Made by a program: the position numbers and the translations under genes. A stretch of 64,000 nt of DNA from Rhytidiadelphus loreus (lineage: Eukaryota > Streptophyta > Bryopsida > Hypnales > Hylocomiaceae): the NCBI GenBank assembly GCA_947034895.1, contig OX344764.1:40674935-40738934 (forward strand), in the 5' to 3' direction. Shown one piece after another: positions 29,578 through 41,882 of the stretch. How positions within the stretch are numbered: the stretch's first letter is position 1; every line of letters starts with the position of its first letter. The notes beneath the pieces are model-generated. The model was not told where the DNA came from. It saw only the letters and a program-made list of their open reading frames with translations, and searched no databases.

Positions 29578-30278
29578 CAGTAGAGTACCTATTTTGGCCT
29601 CCTGCAGTACTACATTTAAACAATATTATACTTATACATATGTTGTACTACTTTTTTATATTAAGCTCAATATTTCAACAATACAACATTTATCTAATTA
29701 CATTACAGTAGTATTACTAATACACAATACTAATATCATAAAATAAATTTATTGTAAATATATAATAAAATTGTATATATTTTTTTATTATAATAAGATT
29801 AATAAAATAAAGATATATTGTACAAAACAATGAAGATTATAATAATGATAAATGATTGCATTGTTGTATCTTAATTATACAATTGAGTTATTTTAAACAC
29901 ATATATTTGTAGTATTGCAACAATATTATAAATTTGTTGTAAGAATATTGTATTTGTAAGTATCTTTGATACAAAATCAATGTAGGAACAGTTATACAAC
30001 AATACAAATGCAATATTGCAACAATGAAAGCTTTCAATTTTATTAGCAATATCCTGTGTCATTCATTTTCTTCAGTTCTTAGAAATTCAATAAATTACAT
30101 GAAACAATACATATAACATACATAAAATGCATTCACCATAAAAAAAATTTGAAGAGACATGAGAATTATATTTTCATATTACAAGAATGACATTTGCATA
30201 CAGTTGCATCCTCAAATGGAACTACTAGTCCAATCTTTATAAATGCAACCACTAATCCAATCTTCCTACATGTAATCA
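29578..30278. other. Very AT-rich spacer with short inverted motifs
   Basis: Rich in CAATATT, TTGCAACAATA and their complements (about 29870-30040), similar in texture to 44.75-45.19 kb. This is probably the right-hand part of the older repeat interrupted by the Harbinger-like element. No gene was found. Confidence 0.4.
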
Positions 30279-30570
30279 CTAATAGTATTTCAACTTAACT
30301 AGGCTAGGATCAATGTGGTGCCAAAAAGTCAAGCATTCATCATAGGCCTTGGTATTCATATCTGCAACAACCATACCAACCTCAACTTCATCAAATATGA
30401 AACTTTCTGATCTATCATGACACTTGAAAATAATAAAATAACCAAAACACTTGATACGGTCATTAACAAAGATTGATCCCATCATCACATACCCAAGCGT
30501 TTAGAAAGCCTCATGATGGACTAGACCCTTCATACAAGCAATGCCGTTCCCAATTCAGAATGCAAGTCTT
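30279..30570 (-). pseudogene. Decayed open frame of unknown origin
   Basis: The minus-strand frame contains FDEVEVGMVVADMNTKAYDE and ends in a stop at 30279. Extending upstream in frame gives protein-like sequence interrupted by stops near 30510, 30550 and 30580. Composition looks coding rather than random, but I recognise no family. It could be a dead exon of the neighbouring unknown gene or of a transposon. Confidence 0.3.
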
Positions 30571-30705
30571 TTCATCTAGTGACACAAGCCAAATGGAACA
30601 AATTGTAAGAAGAAGTCACAATCTTCTAGTCACGCCAAATACATATCATTAACAAAGATAAATTAAGCCAAATTCAAATTACATAGGCACAAAAAATACC
30701 TACAT

Positions 30706-31892
30706 TTATTCATCTAAAGAAGATGAGGATCCCAGATCCGTCCCTAGCATGTCGTGCACCGCATCACCAATGTTTTCGGCCTCATGTATCACATTTATCC
30801 TCATGATTGAGTCACGTCTCTCCAATATAAATGTCTTGTAACCCTTTATACCTGCTTTGTGAAATCTAAGTTCCGAATCCTTCATGTTCCGGTCTCCTTC
30901 CATAGCCAAACCCAACTACAAAATGTCCAAAAAATAATTTTAATAAATGAAAAATTTAATGAAATAAAATTCAAAAGATATTACAATTGAGGAGAATGAG
31001 TTATAAAACTTACCACATATGCAAACCATGCCAATTGCTCGGGGAGCATCGAAATGAGGGTCCTCGTGGAGTAGTTCTTTCCACTCATAATGCATACAAT
31101 TGCACCAAAAAAAGAATCTAATCCAAATGGATCGTCACCTTTCCACCGCCAGTTGTTGTTACGATGCAATGGAAGAAGGCTAGTTTTCTAGTTTTCTATT
31201 TCTAATTGGCTTCCATTAATAGGTTTTGGCACACCCAATAGTCACCATGACTCTAATCGTGCATAAGAGGCAAATCTACCCCGCCGATTAATGATAGCCG
31301 TTTTAACTTTTGTTTTCATACCCTCTTCCCAAACCCTCTCAAATGCAGACCGTTTGTAAATGTCCCCCTCTCCAACATTAAATACAGCCAAAATTTCTTC
31401 TTTCATATGTTCTTCGTGAGGAAACATTCTACTTCTTCTTACATCTACTTCCAACATTAGTTTTTTTGAGATTTTTTTCATATGGGGTTTCACAAGCTCC
31501 CATTTAGCTACATCTGGTGTTGAACTTTCATTCAATTGAATGTTTACTAAACCTTGTAGTAAACGGTTGGTAGCTCTCAAATCATTATTTTGTGCTTCCA
31601 AATTTCTTATAACCCGCTTCAGTGTATTTGTTTGACTCTCAAATGCTATAGCATGGGTGTGTGGAGGTCGTCCACCAATATTTGCAACAGAAGTAGTAGG
31701 TACAGAAGGATTTTGTGCATTTGGAATGGAAGAACTTGGAGTAGAAGGGTTTTGAAATGAAGAACTTGGAATTGAACCTGGTTGTTCAAATGGAGTCGCT
31801 CTAGGCGATGTTGGGAACCTTGGTGCACTAAGAGGTTGATAATCACCACGGCATGCACTTGGCTCTTCGTCTCCTCTCTCAAAAGTAGCCAT
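30706..31892 (-). CDS. Unrecognised 340-residue protein, possibly transposon-associated
   Basis: Three exons (31892-31246, 31179-31014, 30915-30706) give 1023 nt, 340 residues, in frame at every join. I do not recognise the family. Visible features: a Ser/Pro/Thr-rich N-terminal third (about residues 15-80); a short heptad-like stretch around [20 protein letters not shown]; a basic K/R/E-rich central part ([20 protein letters not shown], then [13 protein letters not shown]); and a tryptophan-rich end including [21 protein letters not shown] short acidic serine run closes the protein. The first ATG ([11 protein letters not shown]) was chosen; the frame stays open upstream without another ATG. 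It sits beside transposon remains, so it may be an accessory protein of a mobile element or a host gene of narrow distribution. The first intron uses GT...TAG, with a choice of nearby acceptors. Confidence 0.55.
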
Positions 31893-34168
31893 ATGGAGCT
31901 GCTCAAAAATGACTGTCGATGAACTAAATGATGCTAGAAAGGCCACATGTTGACCACAAATTCCATGAGCATTTGGCACGAACAGGTTTGGAAAACCATT
32001 AGCAAACGTCCTGTTACATCATACTAGGGATTAGAATACACACCCTCAGAATGACTACATCAATATGTGTCGAGCTATATATTTTGTATGCAAGTATCTG
32101 TATGCATCAACCCAGATCCTCTCTTTCAATCAAACCCTGAACAAAAAATTTGCAAATGACAACTATTAGCTAATCCACTAAACCCTACAACTGCTTAAAA
32201 CTCTGAACCTAGATTACAGCTAGCGAACCTCATAACACCATAGAGCTTGGTAACATACATACAAAACCTCCATAACAACACCCCAACACAAAATGAATAT
32301 ACATACACACACACAGTCATCTCAATGTTTTCTCTCTATATCTCACAATAAGATTGATCAATATAAAACCATCATTCTCAAGAACCATTCATAAATTTCA
32401 AGCTTTCTAACTCACCTTTGGATACTAAACGCTCACAAACCGACACACTTTATTAAAACCTTCCTTCACGACTCCATAGTTACACCCAAGCAACCCAACA
32501 GCACGCATAAATATATTACACAAAAACAAGAAACGCGGAAACTGATCGACTTTTCTGAAACTCTAAAAAGCCATGTAAATGTAAAATTTATCACGACTGC
32601 GCTTCAGGCTGCAAAGGCTGCAAGCAAGCAAGATTGATAGCTAGATTGATAGCTAGAGAGATACACAGAGAGATGAGAGTAGTTATGTGTCATTGCTGTA
32701 TTTAGTGGTTGAATTAGATTGGTACAATGCAATGCAATGCAATTGAAGGTGAATGGTTTGATTGATTTTTTGGCCAAATTGATTTCTAAAATTATTCCCA
32801 AAATCCATCGATGATTCCCAAAAGCGTCTCAAGTAACACACAGTATTGGCAGAGAGAGAGACAATCAGCCAAGTGTACTACCATTGACGCAACACCATGT
32901 CGTCTGACAGTTTCAACATGACCTAGACAATAGACATGTACTCCAAAGAGGCGCCGGTAGTACCTGCTTCTTACTGGGTCGATCAGTGAGACTGAATTGA
33001 AGGAGCGAGCTTGCACGTCAGGAGAAAATTAGAGGAGCTTTCTCAAATAAATTCTGCTTGGAGCAATTCATCGTCTGGTTATGAAGTGCACTTCAGTTTA
33101 CCAAACTTGTAGCATAGCAAAGGATCAAGTACTTGGTGAAAGTTCGAAGCCAATCCAGTCCTAGGTACATAACACTGCGACCTTGTGAAAGGCAATAAAG
33201 CACTACTTGCGTCGATTAATGCGTATTCTCATAAACTTGAGTTTCATAAAAGAACTGTATTTTGTTTCTCTCATCTCCCACTACACAATAAACAAGACAC
33301 GGACAATCATCGGAACGCTTGTTCCGGGAAAATTTAGATCCGAAAAACTGTCTGCAATAGAATCATTAAACTTCACTTGCTCAAAAAGACCTGATACAAA
33401 AGGAAAAGTACCTCTCCACCCCCCCGAAATCCATAGAAAGTAGATACTCAGTACAACCTAACAAGCGATTGATTGCACATTGATAAACTCAGAACAGTCA
33501 AGAGTGCGGTGGAAGTCCTTGGAGAGGAGCGAGTTTATAGGTTAGGAGGAAATTGTGGATCTGAGCTAGAAGAATGCGATGGAATTTAGCGTTATCTGAG
33601 ATTTTCCCGCACAAAAGTCACTCCGTCCTCATTCTACTGGTTCAGTTATTACCTAATGACGGAGTTGCACTACTGTTTCACTGGACTTGGTGGGAGATTC
33701 CTCCCATGCTGCTGGTGCCCGTTCAATGTCAAATCTTTGTAATGTACTGTAACTGTAGTTCTAACAGTTACAGTTTCTAACTGTAGGGTTCTTTAGTGAT
33801 CTAGATCGTCCATGTTGAGATCCTGGATCGAGGGCCGGATGCATCCGAGGTGGCATGTGAAGTCTAGAAGTCCGTTTGGAAAACTTTTGGAGGGCAACTA
33901 GTCCTTTGGGGGCTACTTATCCGCCAGATTTTAACAAATATTTTGAAACCTGTATTAAAGGAGAAAATCAATTATTGAGTCAGATTTAGTAATATGATAA
34001 AAAAAATATGTAATAAATTCTTAAAAGAAAAATAATATTATCCAAATATCAGAAATATTAAGCAATCTCTTGCGCTAAAACTGTGATCACCAAGCCTGTG
34101 AAGTCATGGTGATCACCAGGCATCTCTGCCTGACATCCTAAAAGTAGTTTTTACATTTTCAATTTCTA
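31893..34168. other. Spacer
   Basis: Upstream region of the unknown gene followed by low-complexity and AT-rich sequence. A short direct repeat GTGATCACCA occurs near 34084 and 34109. No gene or mobile end was identified. Confidence 0.45.
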
Positions 34169-37100
34169 ATGTACATGATGGATTTTGAACTCAAATTTGT
34201 ACAGGAACATGTAAATTTAGAACATGGAGAAGGCATGGTCATTGCATCCATAATCTTGTATAGTGATAAAGCGTCTTTATCAAACAGTGGAAAAGTAAGC
34301 AGGCATCCCATTTATTTCAGCATCGCAAATATTTCTTGCGAAGCTAGATACCTCCCTGAAGGACATTGCTTACTAGCAATCTTGCCTGACATCAATGTTG
34401 TTGAATCTGAACCTTTAAAACGGTTACAATTATTTCAAAAATGCCTTTCAGGTGTTTTAAAACCATTTAAAGACACAAGTTTCAGGTAATTCTATTTTCC
34501 ATTTAATCAGATATTATTACAAATTTTTTCGAATTTTTTGAAAAAGTTATTAAGTAAAGTAATGTTATTATTCATTTGTAGACATACAAACATTGGAGAG
34601 ATGTAATGTGAATTAATTAGAAAAGAATTGACTCTTTCATCACAATAGTATATCACCTCACTATGTTGGAAGAAGTATAAAAGATTATTAGGACGGCATA
34701 TGCCATCATTTTTTTTAATAGTGTTTTTGATACATGAATCTAGAATTAGTTAATTTTGAACTAATATCACTTGTGTTTAATTGTTTGACATGTTATTTGC
34801 TAGTGGGATATCTTTATATGATCCATTTGGCATCGAACAAAAAGTGTATCCTCGATTGTATGCTTATGTTTGTGATCATCCAGAAGGTTGCAAGGTAAAA
34901 CAATTTCTAAGAATAAAATTGGAAAGTGATCAAATGATATTATTATATTTCCTATGTACCAAACATTTTTAATGTGTTCCTAAATTTTGTAAACATGTGT
35001 GCCCGCCATGAACAGGTAACTTGTACATATGATACAAATAAATCTCGCCATCCTTGTAGTATGTGCATGTGTCCAATGCTTTCATTAGTAAATGTTGAAA
35101 GAGGTGACACAATGAATTTTGCACGGAGGCTTCTATGAAAAGAATTTTTCAACAAATGTCTACACAACCACGAAGGGTGCAAGCATCAATTGCAAAATCA
35201 CATTCACTTCATCCAGTGGAGGTCAGTTCATTCATGCCACAATAATAATTTTTGTTGAAGTTGTATAGAGTATAAATATTTTTGTATGTATACATATATT
35301 AATTGTGGTGGAAATCATAAATATATGTCCTTTGGTTAACAAATTTTCATGCAATTTCCTTATATGAAATTACAAATACTAGTTTTTGTTTAGATTTATG
35401 TAATGAAATTGTTAATGTAATACTTCTTTGTATTCTAAGGTTATTGTATTATGTTCAAGTTTTAATAATACAAAAATAGCTCTTAAAAATATCAATAGAA
35501 GTAATGTTCACATTGACAAAATGTGTACTTGATGTTCATTGTTAAATAGTGTGCGCTATGGGACTTTGCTGGAGGAAATACCGAGTTTGGAAATCCTTAT
35601 CTTGCCATTAATGTCGACATGTTACACCAAGCGGACCTGGGCATCTTCAAAACTCTAATGGACATATTGCAGAGTATGTCTAAGAAATTAATGCCACCCC
35701 CTCTTCCTGAATTGGATAGAAAGCTAGTAGTAATCAAAGAATCTGTAAGATTTTTTCAATTTAGGATGCCTGGAACTGATAAAGGTGGATATTTTACTTC
35801 AAATGCAAATTTTGCGGCATTTGAACAGCGTTGCGTAATGCAGGTTAGTTGTATTTCAACCTGAATACCCAATATTTAAATCTAGTTTTTTTTTTAATTT
35901 AATATTTTAAATTAGAAAATATAAATTTTATCTAAAGTAAAGTACAAATAAAGTACATTTACACGATACGAAGGCAAATGATGATTGTAGTGACTAACAA
36001 TTTTTATTGTTGGACATTGATAATTTTTATTGCTAGGTGGTAGCTTTTTGCATGTTGGGACTATTCCCGAACTTCTTCATTGAGGCAGTTGTAAATTTTT
36101 TACAATGGTATCAATTAGCTTGTCGATCAAAAGAATTTTTAGAGGAATCTTTGACAACAATGGATGACTACATAAAAAGGTAATTATCCTACTAATTTAG
36201 TGTATTATCCTAAATATTTCAAGAAATCAAATTTAACTTTTGTATGAAGGTAAAACAACCCATTGTGGTCAGAATTAGGAGTTCGCCCACATGTGGTTGC
36301 TAAGAGTTTTCAATTTTTTTCACACCGTACTACAAGTTTGAGAAAAAGTGAGAACAATTGAAATTATGTTTTTTTGGCAAAGTATGAATTTCCTACGAAT
36401 TTTTGAAGTGTTCAATGCAACATGACCCAGAAGAGTCTATAAAATACCTTAGGACAAACAAAATTTGAATTCATCATGCTCAGGTTGTTCATCTGAAGCA
36501 GTCATAATTTTTTTTCTAACATAGAGGGTCTAAAAAGTCAATTCTTACAATGAATATACATTGAAAAATTGGAAGTTCCTAATGCACTATGTAATCACTC
36601 CATTATTGTCATTGAAGACATGCATTGAAGCCAGAATCTTACAAACTGAGAACCCCCATAATGTGTTTTACCTTATATAGTGTTTGAATAGTTTGAGGTG
36701 GTTTATTCAATTGTAAAACATCAATGTAGTGTTAGTTTTTATGCAATATTGGCACTACAATATTACAATAGCAGTTTATATTAATAGTGCACTAGTGGAA
36801 AGTATGTATGTTTTTGTAATGATGGTTACATATTTCATTAGACAAATGAGGAATATGCATAAATCATCATCTATAATAATACAATATTGTAAAATATATA
36901 AGTATACAAATATAAAAAAGTTTATATTTATAAATATGTAAATATATAAATATATAAATATATAAATCAATGGGGCTGGAAATGTTTAATATTAGATTGA
37001 AGTTATAATGAATGTGATGTTTGATTTAGGGTTGCAATGACATTCAGAACACATTTAGGAACATGGCAAAAATCAAATTTCAATTTGGTCAAGATTCATG

Positions 37101-38181
37101 CCATGAAACATTATTCTTTTTCAATTCATCGTTTAGGAGCTCCTATTGAATACAGTTCAAACATGTATGAGAATTTACACATAGCATTGGTAAAAACGGC
37201 ATACAGGGCTAGCAACAAAAAACAATTCCTTGATTTATTGTTAAATACAATAGAAGATTGGAAGCACTACGAATGAGTGCATTGGAAAAGGTTGGCTATT
37301 GTCCCCCAATAGGAAAAAAAAAATACTAGATATGGTATGACTAGTGAATCTTTTAAAAAAACATCATTATTATTATTTTTTTTCATTTGAAATACATGTA
37401 ATTATATAATATTGAAGATTTTTTACTTCATTCCATACTACTCTAGTTTTGAACTTGTAATTTGTTTTTAATGATTGTTTTATGATGATGGTAGACTTTA
37501 GAGAATGGACATCATATTTTGGCCGGCTTTCAAATTAATTTGAATATGGAGCTATTTGATCTTGATATTGCTACTGCAAGACAAGTATATGTAGGACATG
37601 GTCAATCAAAGAAGGAGCACATAATGGCCAAAGTTTTACAACTAGATATTTTCACAAAATTGAAAATATCTTTAGAAAACGTACATGAATCAAAATAATT
37701 TGACGGGGGCGCAAGTTTGTATAATTTTTCTTAGTTAGTATGTTATTATGAAGTTAATTTGCAATTTTTGTAATTCTTCAAGAAACACTTATATCTTAGT
37801 ATGTTATTGTATTGGTAGGTACTACAATCTTATAGGTCTCTGGCTCTATGCCCTGGTGGAAGTTCAAGATATGGAGACACTCCAATGTTTACTCGCGCTA
37901 CATCAAATTTTCATGGAAAATAATGGTTTGGAAGTATCTCAATTAAGATGGAAGATGAAGGGGAGGAAGAGAAGACATCATATGGTCAACTTAGTTTGAT
38001 CTTCAAATGCTGTATGAAACTAGGGCAACAACCTACAAACATAACAAAAGAATTGTGTCTAGTGCGTATGTATGAAGAGCAAGAAGTGCATAGAAGTTTG
38101 AAATGTTTAGAATTGAAATGGATAGAAGAGGGTCTTGCAGCATATAAGGTGATAGAAACACTAGAAGAAAGCCTTGTTTAA
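34169..38181 (+). pseudogene. Plavaka-like (CMC superfamily) transposase, broken
   Basis: A chain of exon-like pieces with GT/AG borders follows Plavaka transposase order: about 34204-34486 (VIASIILYSDKASLSN, HPIYFSIANIS), about 34794-34893 (VYPRLYAYVCDHPEGCK), about 35016-35220 (a Cys-rich SRHPCSMCMCPML zinc-knuckle-like part), about 35551-35843 (LAINVDMLHQADLGIF), about 36039-36180, about 37030-37300 (LVKIHAMKHYSFSIHRLGAP), about 37494-37700 and about 37818-38181. Plavaka elements are DDE cut-and-paste transposons of the CACTA/Mirage/Chapaev group, best known in fungi. Damage seen: a 1-nt frameshift near 35135, another near 37262, and a stop near 37920 in the frame that continues to the C terminus. 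A MITE sits in one intron. The 5' end is not defined. The family call rests on motif order rather than an alignment. Confidence 0.6.
36247..36674. mobile_element. MITE candidate inside a Plavaka-like intron
   Basis: Inverted ends AAGGTAAAACA and TGTTTTACCTT (11 bp, perfect) bound 428 bp with no coding potential. Similarity between the two halves weakens quickly after the ends. No convincing target duplication was seen, so the class is open. Confidence 0.45.
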
Positions 38182-38396
38182 TTGAATGTTCTTGCGTCAA
38201 AGTTGACGGATTTTCTTAAGCATCCAATGTAACATCTTCACGTGTTTATGTCAACAATGACATCCAATGTAACATCTTTATGCTACATTGGATGTCATTG
38301 TTGACATAAACACGTGAAGATGTTACATTGGATGCTTAAGAAAATCCGTCAACTTTGACGCAAGAACATCCAATTAAACAAGGCTTTCTACTAGTG
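38159..38396. mobile_element. Near-perfect CACTAG foldback at the end of the Plavaka-like unit
   Basis: The left arm runs about 38159-38271 and the right arm about 38284-38396, 113 bp each with a 12-bp spacer and only a few mismatches. It begins CACTAGAAGAAAG and ends with the inverse, CTACTAGTG. AAA directly flanks both ends, fitting the 3-bp target duplication of CACTA-type elements. The left arm overlaps the last codons of the transposase frame, so the right arm is an inverted copy of the transposase 3' end. High arm identity means recent formation. Confidence 0.8.
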
Positions 38397-38816
38397 AAAT
38401 AACATCAATTTTGAAAGCAGTTCATATTATTCCACACTTTCAAGAAGATGGGCATTTTTTTATGAACACTTTTAAATTTTAACCCCTAGAGTCCCGTTAT
38501 CTCTAGGGGGGCAAAATGGATTTTGGGCAGGGTCCGATCATCTCAATTTGTACTGAAACTTTTTAAACTTTCTCACAAGATAAATAAACTTTTGAGCTTT
38601 TGAGGAATATAATTTTTATTCCAATTCGTGCCTGGGAGCAAAAGTTATGCCATAGAAACCTTAAAATGGGGGAGACCAGGCATCAAAAAGAAATCACAAA
38701 AAAATAAAATTTTAATTTTAAAATTTATTTCTTATACATTATATTTCCTTTTGAATGGAAAGCTTTTGATTCATTCCATTTGGATTAGTAATGTGAAAGT
38801 TATTGAGTTTCTTGTT
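38397..38816. other. Spacer left of the pogo element
   Basis: AT-rich, no gene seen. It contains a TTTTAACCCCTAGAG motif (about 38475) whose inverse relative ACTTTAGGGGTTAAAT lies right of the pogo element (about 43487-43502), so the pogo element may have landed in an older repeat. Confidence 0.4.
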
Positions 38817-38818
38817 TA

Positions 38819-38843
38819 TGGTAGCCGACCCATACCTGATCAC
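38819..38843 (+). repeat. Left terminal inverted repeat of the pogo element
   Basis: 25 bp, starts TGGTAGCCGACC and ends CTGATCAC. Preceded by TA at 38817-38818. Confidence 0.92.
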
Positions 38844-39296
38844 TTAAGCAATTTTGCATAGGTGCAGTGCGTGAATCTGGACTGATGGATTTTTGCAGTG
38901 TATGGAAATAGACTGTGGAAGGATTGTATAATTTTCCGGAATTTTCTCACTACAAATATAATAACTACAAATTTTGAAAGTGCAGATGTGGTTCAACCTA
39001 TAGTGGTCAGATAGACTTCTCTGATTTCGACCATAGGCTGCAATCAAAACGGATAGTTCTGCAGTATTGTAGTCATTAACTATAGCACAAAAAATAGTTT
39101 TCTTTGTACACCTAATCCTGTGGCACGTAAGGATGGTAATGTGCGTGTCAGGAAACTTCAATGCACAGTGAGTATTGTCCATAATAAACAAGTGAACTAA
39201 CACAGTAGGTAACTTCAAACTTGCTTTTCCCGCTCATCTTTCAACTTCAAGGAATTGGCGTGTGGCTTTGCTGGCTTCTTCCAACGGCTAGGTCCA

Positions 39297-41882
39297 TCAC
39301 TGGTTCTGTAGTGAACTTGGCTGTAGAGGCCACAAAGTTTGCATTGGGTATGGCATGGGCATTTGCTGGAAGTGTGTGACGTTGGGCATAATGGGTGGTT
39401 GTGCAATGGGTTGCACAGGGTTGAAAGGATTCTGAAAAGAATTGCCAATCATGAAGTGTGAGCCCTGGAGCAGTTGCGAATCCGCCAACGACGTCGTTGC
39501 AGGAGCAGGTTCGGATGCGCAGGTTGGAATGCGGTGAGCGCCTGCGTCGCCGTCAGCAGGAGGTAGTGCGGCCCCTAACTGTGGACCCCGCCTTGGCCGC
39601 TTCGCAGCAGGAGTGCGGGAGCGTTCTTTGTCTGTTGTCCGCGTAGCGCGCTGCTGTCGCGCCTGCGCTTGGAGCTCCGTCTTCCGAGCTCGCTCTGCAG
39701 CCTTCCGCGCACGGTCGTCCGCTTTCCTAGCACGCTCCGCTTCTTTTTTTGCACGGTCCTCAACAACCTTGCAGTGGTGAGCTTCCCGCAGTCGGCGTTT
39801 GTCTTCACATTCTTGTAATTTTTTGGCTTGTGCTTGTTGTCGTACAAGCTTTGATGCCTCCTTGTCGCGTGCTCTCTGCACATTTTCTTCCTGCAATTGC
39901 TTGACTGCCGTAATGTAACCATCTGAAGTGAGGAGTTGGGATTTGGAGAAGTCAACAAGAGGATGCCGAATTCTGCTTCTAGGGTTTCCGTCGTCAGTGA
40001 GTGCAGGCACCTGCAGAAAGCGGCTGACGGAGCGTGGAGTCTCGTCGGCACCTGCTGCAGCAACGTCTTCGGGCACCTGCATTCCACCGGTCTCCCCGTT
40101 GAGGACGTACTGCGTGCTGCCGCTGTTGATGTCGCGGTTGAAGCCCTCCTCCAGCTCGTCGTCCAGCAGGTGAGGTAATTCTTCCGCCGGTGTTGTTGTG
40201 TGCAGGTCCTCCCAAACCTCGGGACCTTCGGTCCTTGAACCTGCGCCGTACATCTCGTTGGGGCGCAGCTGCGAGTCGACAGCAGCTTTGTTGAGCGGGT
40301 AGATTCCTGTAGAGGAAAAACCTTTCTGGATATTGTTCGTTGTCAAGGCCTGCTTCAAGCCAAGGGACACCCACTGCGCAAGAATGTGCTTCTGTGCAGG
40401 CTGGTTCAAGTGCCTTGCCACCCAGTAATCTCGATATTGTCGGAAATATTTCTTGAATGGTCCAAAAACAGAGACGTCTAATGGCTGCAGAGCGTGTGAC
40501 GTGTGAGAGGGCAAAGTAACAATATCTAGGCCTGCTTCTGATGCTCTCACAGCCACCTCCAGCGTCATGTGACTAGCGTGTCCATCCAGGATCAGCAAAT
40601 GTCTTGTTGTAGGAGAAATGTCACCAAATTCTTGGACACTTTCAAGAAAATGTGATATCCATGCAGAGAACAAGTCAGCTGTGATCCACGCCTTGGGCGA
40701 CATTGCCATGCTTGCACCTGGTTCACAGTGTTGTAGGAAGTTCTGCCGACATCTCTGTCCTTCGAAAATGTAAAACGATGGTAAAGCTAATCCTGTTGCG
40801 TTGATGCAGACAAGCACAAACAGCCACTCTCGTTGATTAGGGACGGTTTTCTGGACGTGACGAGCACCTCGGCGAGCAATGACTATCGCCCCACCGCTGC
40901 CCCTTGCCTACACACCAGTTTCATCGCAATTCCAGATCCTCTCTGCAGGAAAGCCAGGTAACGCATACAAATCTTGTAGAACTTGGTAGAAGCTTTGCAC
41001 ATTTGCAATAGTCAATCCTTTGGCTCTGGAGGAGGACATGGCCTCTGCCACCCTCACTGTCAATTCAGGATGACGTCGCCGAAACCACCGCATCCACCCG
41101 TCACCTGGAATTCCGTCTGTGAATGGCGTCACACGATTCCGTGTCATTTCGTATACTTTCATTTTCAGCATTGTAGGACTGAGCCCTAGCCCCCTGTCAC
41201 ACATGTCCAGCAGGTATTGCACAAGTTCTTGCTCTTCCTGCACAGTGAGAACAGTTTCGCTTCCTTTCTTCCTAGTTTTTCGTACACCGTAGCACCAATC
41301 TCGAAAAGTAGCATACGGAATTCCATGTGCTTGAGCATCTTGCCTCATGCTTGCACCTTTTTCATGATGCAGGATAGCTGCCTGGAGCTGATCGTCGGTC
41401 CACAAAGCTTATTTTTTCGATGTTGCGGGCTTGCTGGCGGAATGTTGCGCTGCTGCTGCGGGCATTCTTTCATCGTTGATGGGACCCTCGCTGCGACCAT
41501 GTCGGAGTGGGCGACCTTCCAACGGCGCAGCTTCGTCCTCTATCGGGTTGGTGAAGACTACGACACCGTTGCCCGTATGGAGCTTCCGTTTTGCAGGTCC
41601 ACCGCGCCCCCTTTTGCTCCGCTGTCGTCGCTGCACAGTAGTTTGGTCTGTATGGAGGTCGGTCGGCAAAGAAGGGGGAGCTTCCCCGCCCATGGTCCTC
41701 CGTGAACCAATCCTACGGAGTGTCTGCCGCTGACGGAGTCGCTGCAAATGCCGCAGTGCCTCGTAGTCTTCATCATCCACTGCAGTGTTGGAGAGGCCTC
41801 GCTCACTTGCATGCTCGTCGTTGTTGCTTGAGTCGCATTGAGTCGCTTCAGTTGCACTTGTACTATTTTCAGTTGATGTCAT
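39297..41882 (-). pseudogene. Pogo-family transposase interrupted by two stop codons
   Basis: One minus-strand frame runs from ATG 41882 to the stop at 39297. It is broken only by TAA at 41411-41409 and TAG at 40910-40908; with those excepted it is open for about 860 codons. Order: a charged N-terminal region; a Psq-type helix-turn-helix just after the first stop (WTDDQLQAAILHHEKGASMR); a CENP-B-like second DNA-binding region (GWMRWFRRRHPEL); and a DDE catalytic core with NCDETG (first Asp, 40925-40923), LILDGHASH (second Asp, 40586-40584) and LPSHTSHALQPLD (third Asp, 40478-40476), giving DD35D. A basic, Ala/Arg/Glu-rich coiled-coil tail and a Pro/Gln-rich end follow. Both stops are one C-to-T change from CAA/CAG. 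Coding sequence may extend upstream through an exon before 41903, since the frame is open to about 42020 without an ATG. Confidence 0.88.

Noticed and set aside
39458..41733. Several plus-strand frames over the pogo element
   Set aside because: Antisense or shifted-frame shadows of the GC-rich transposase coding strand.
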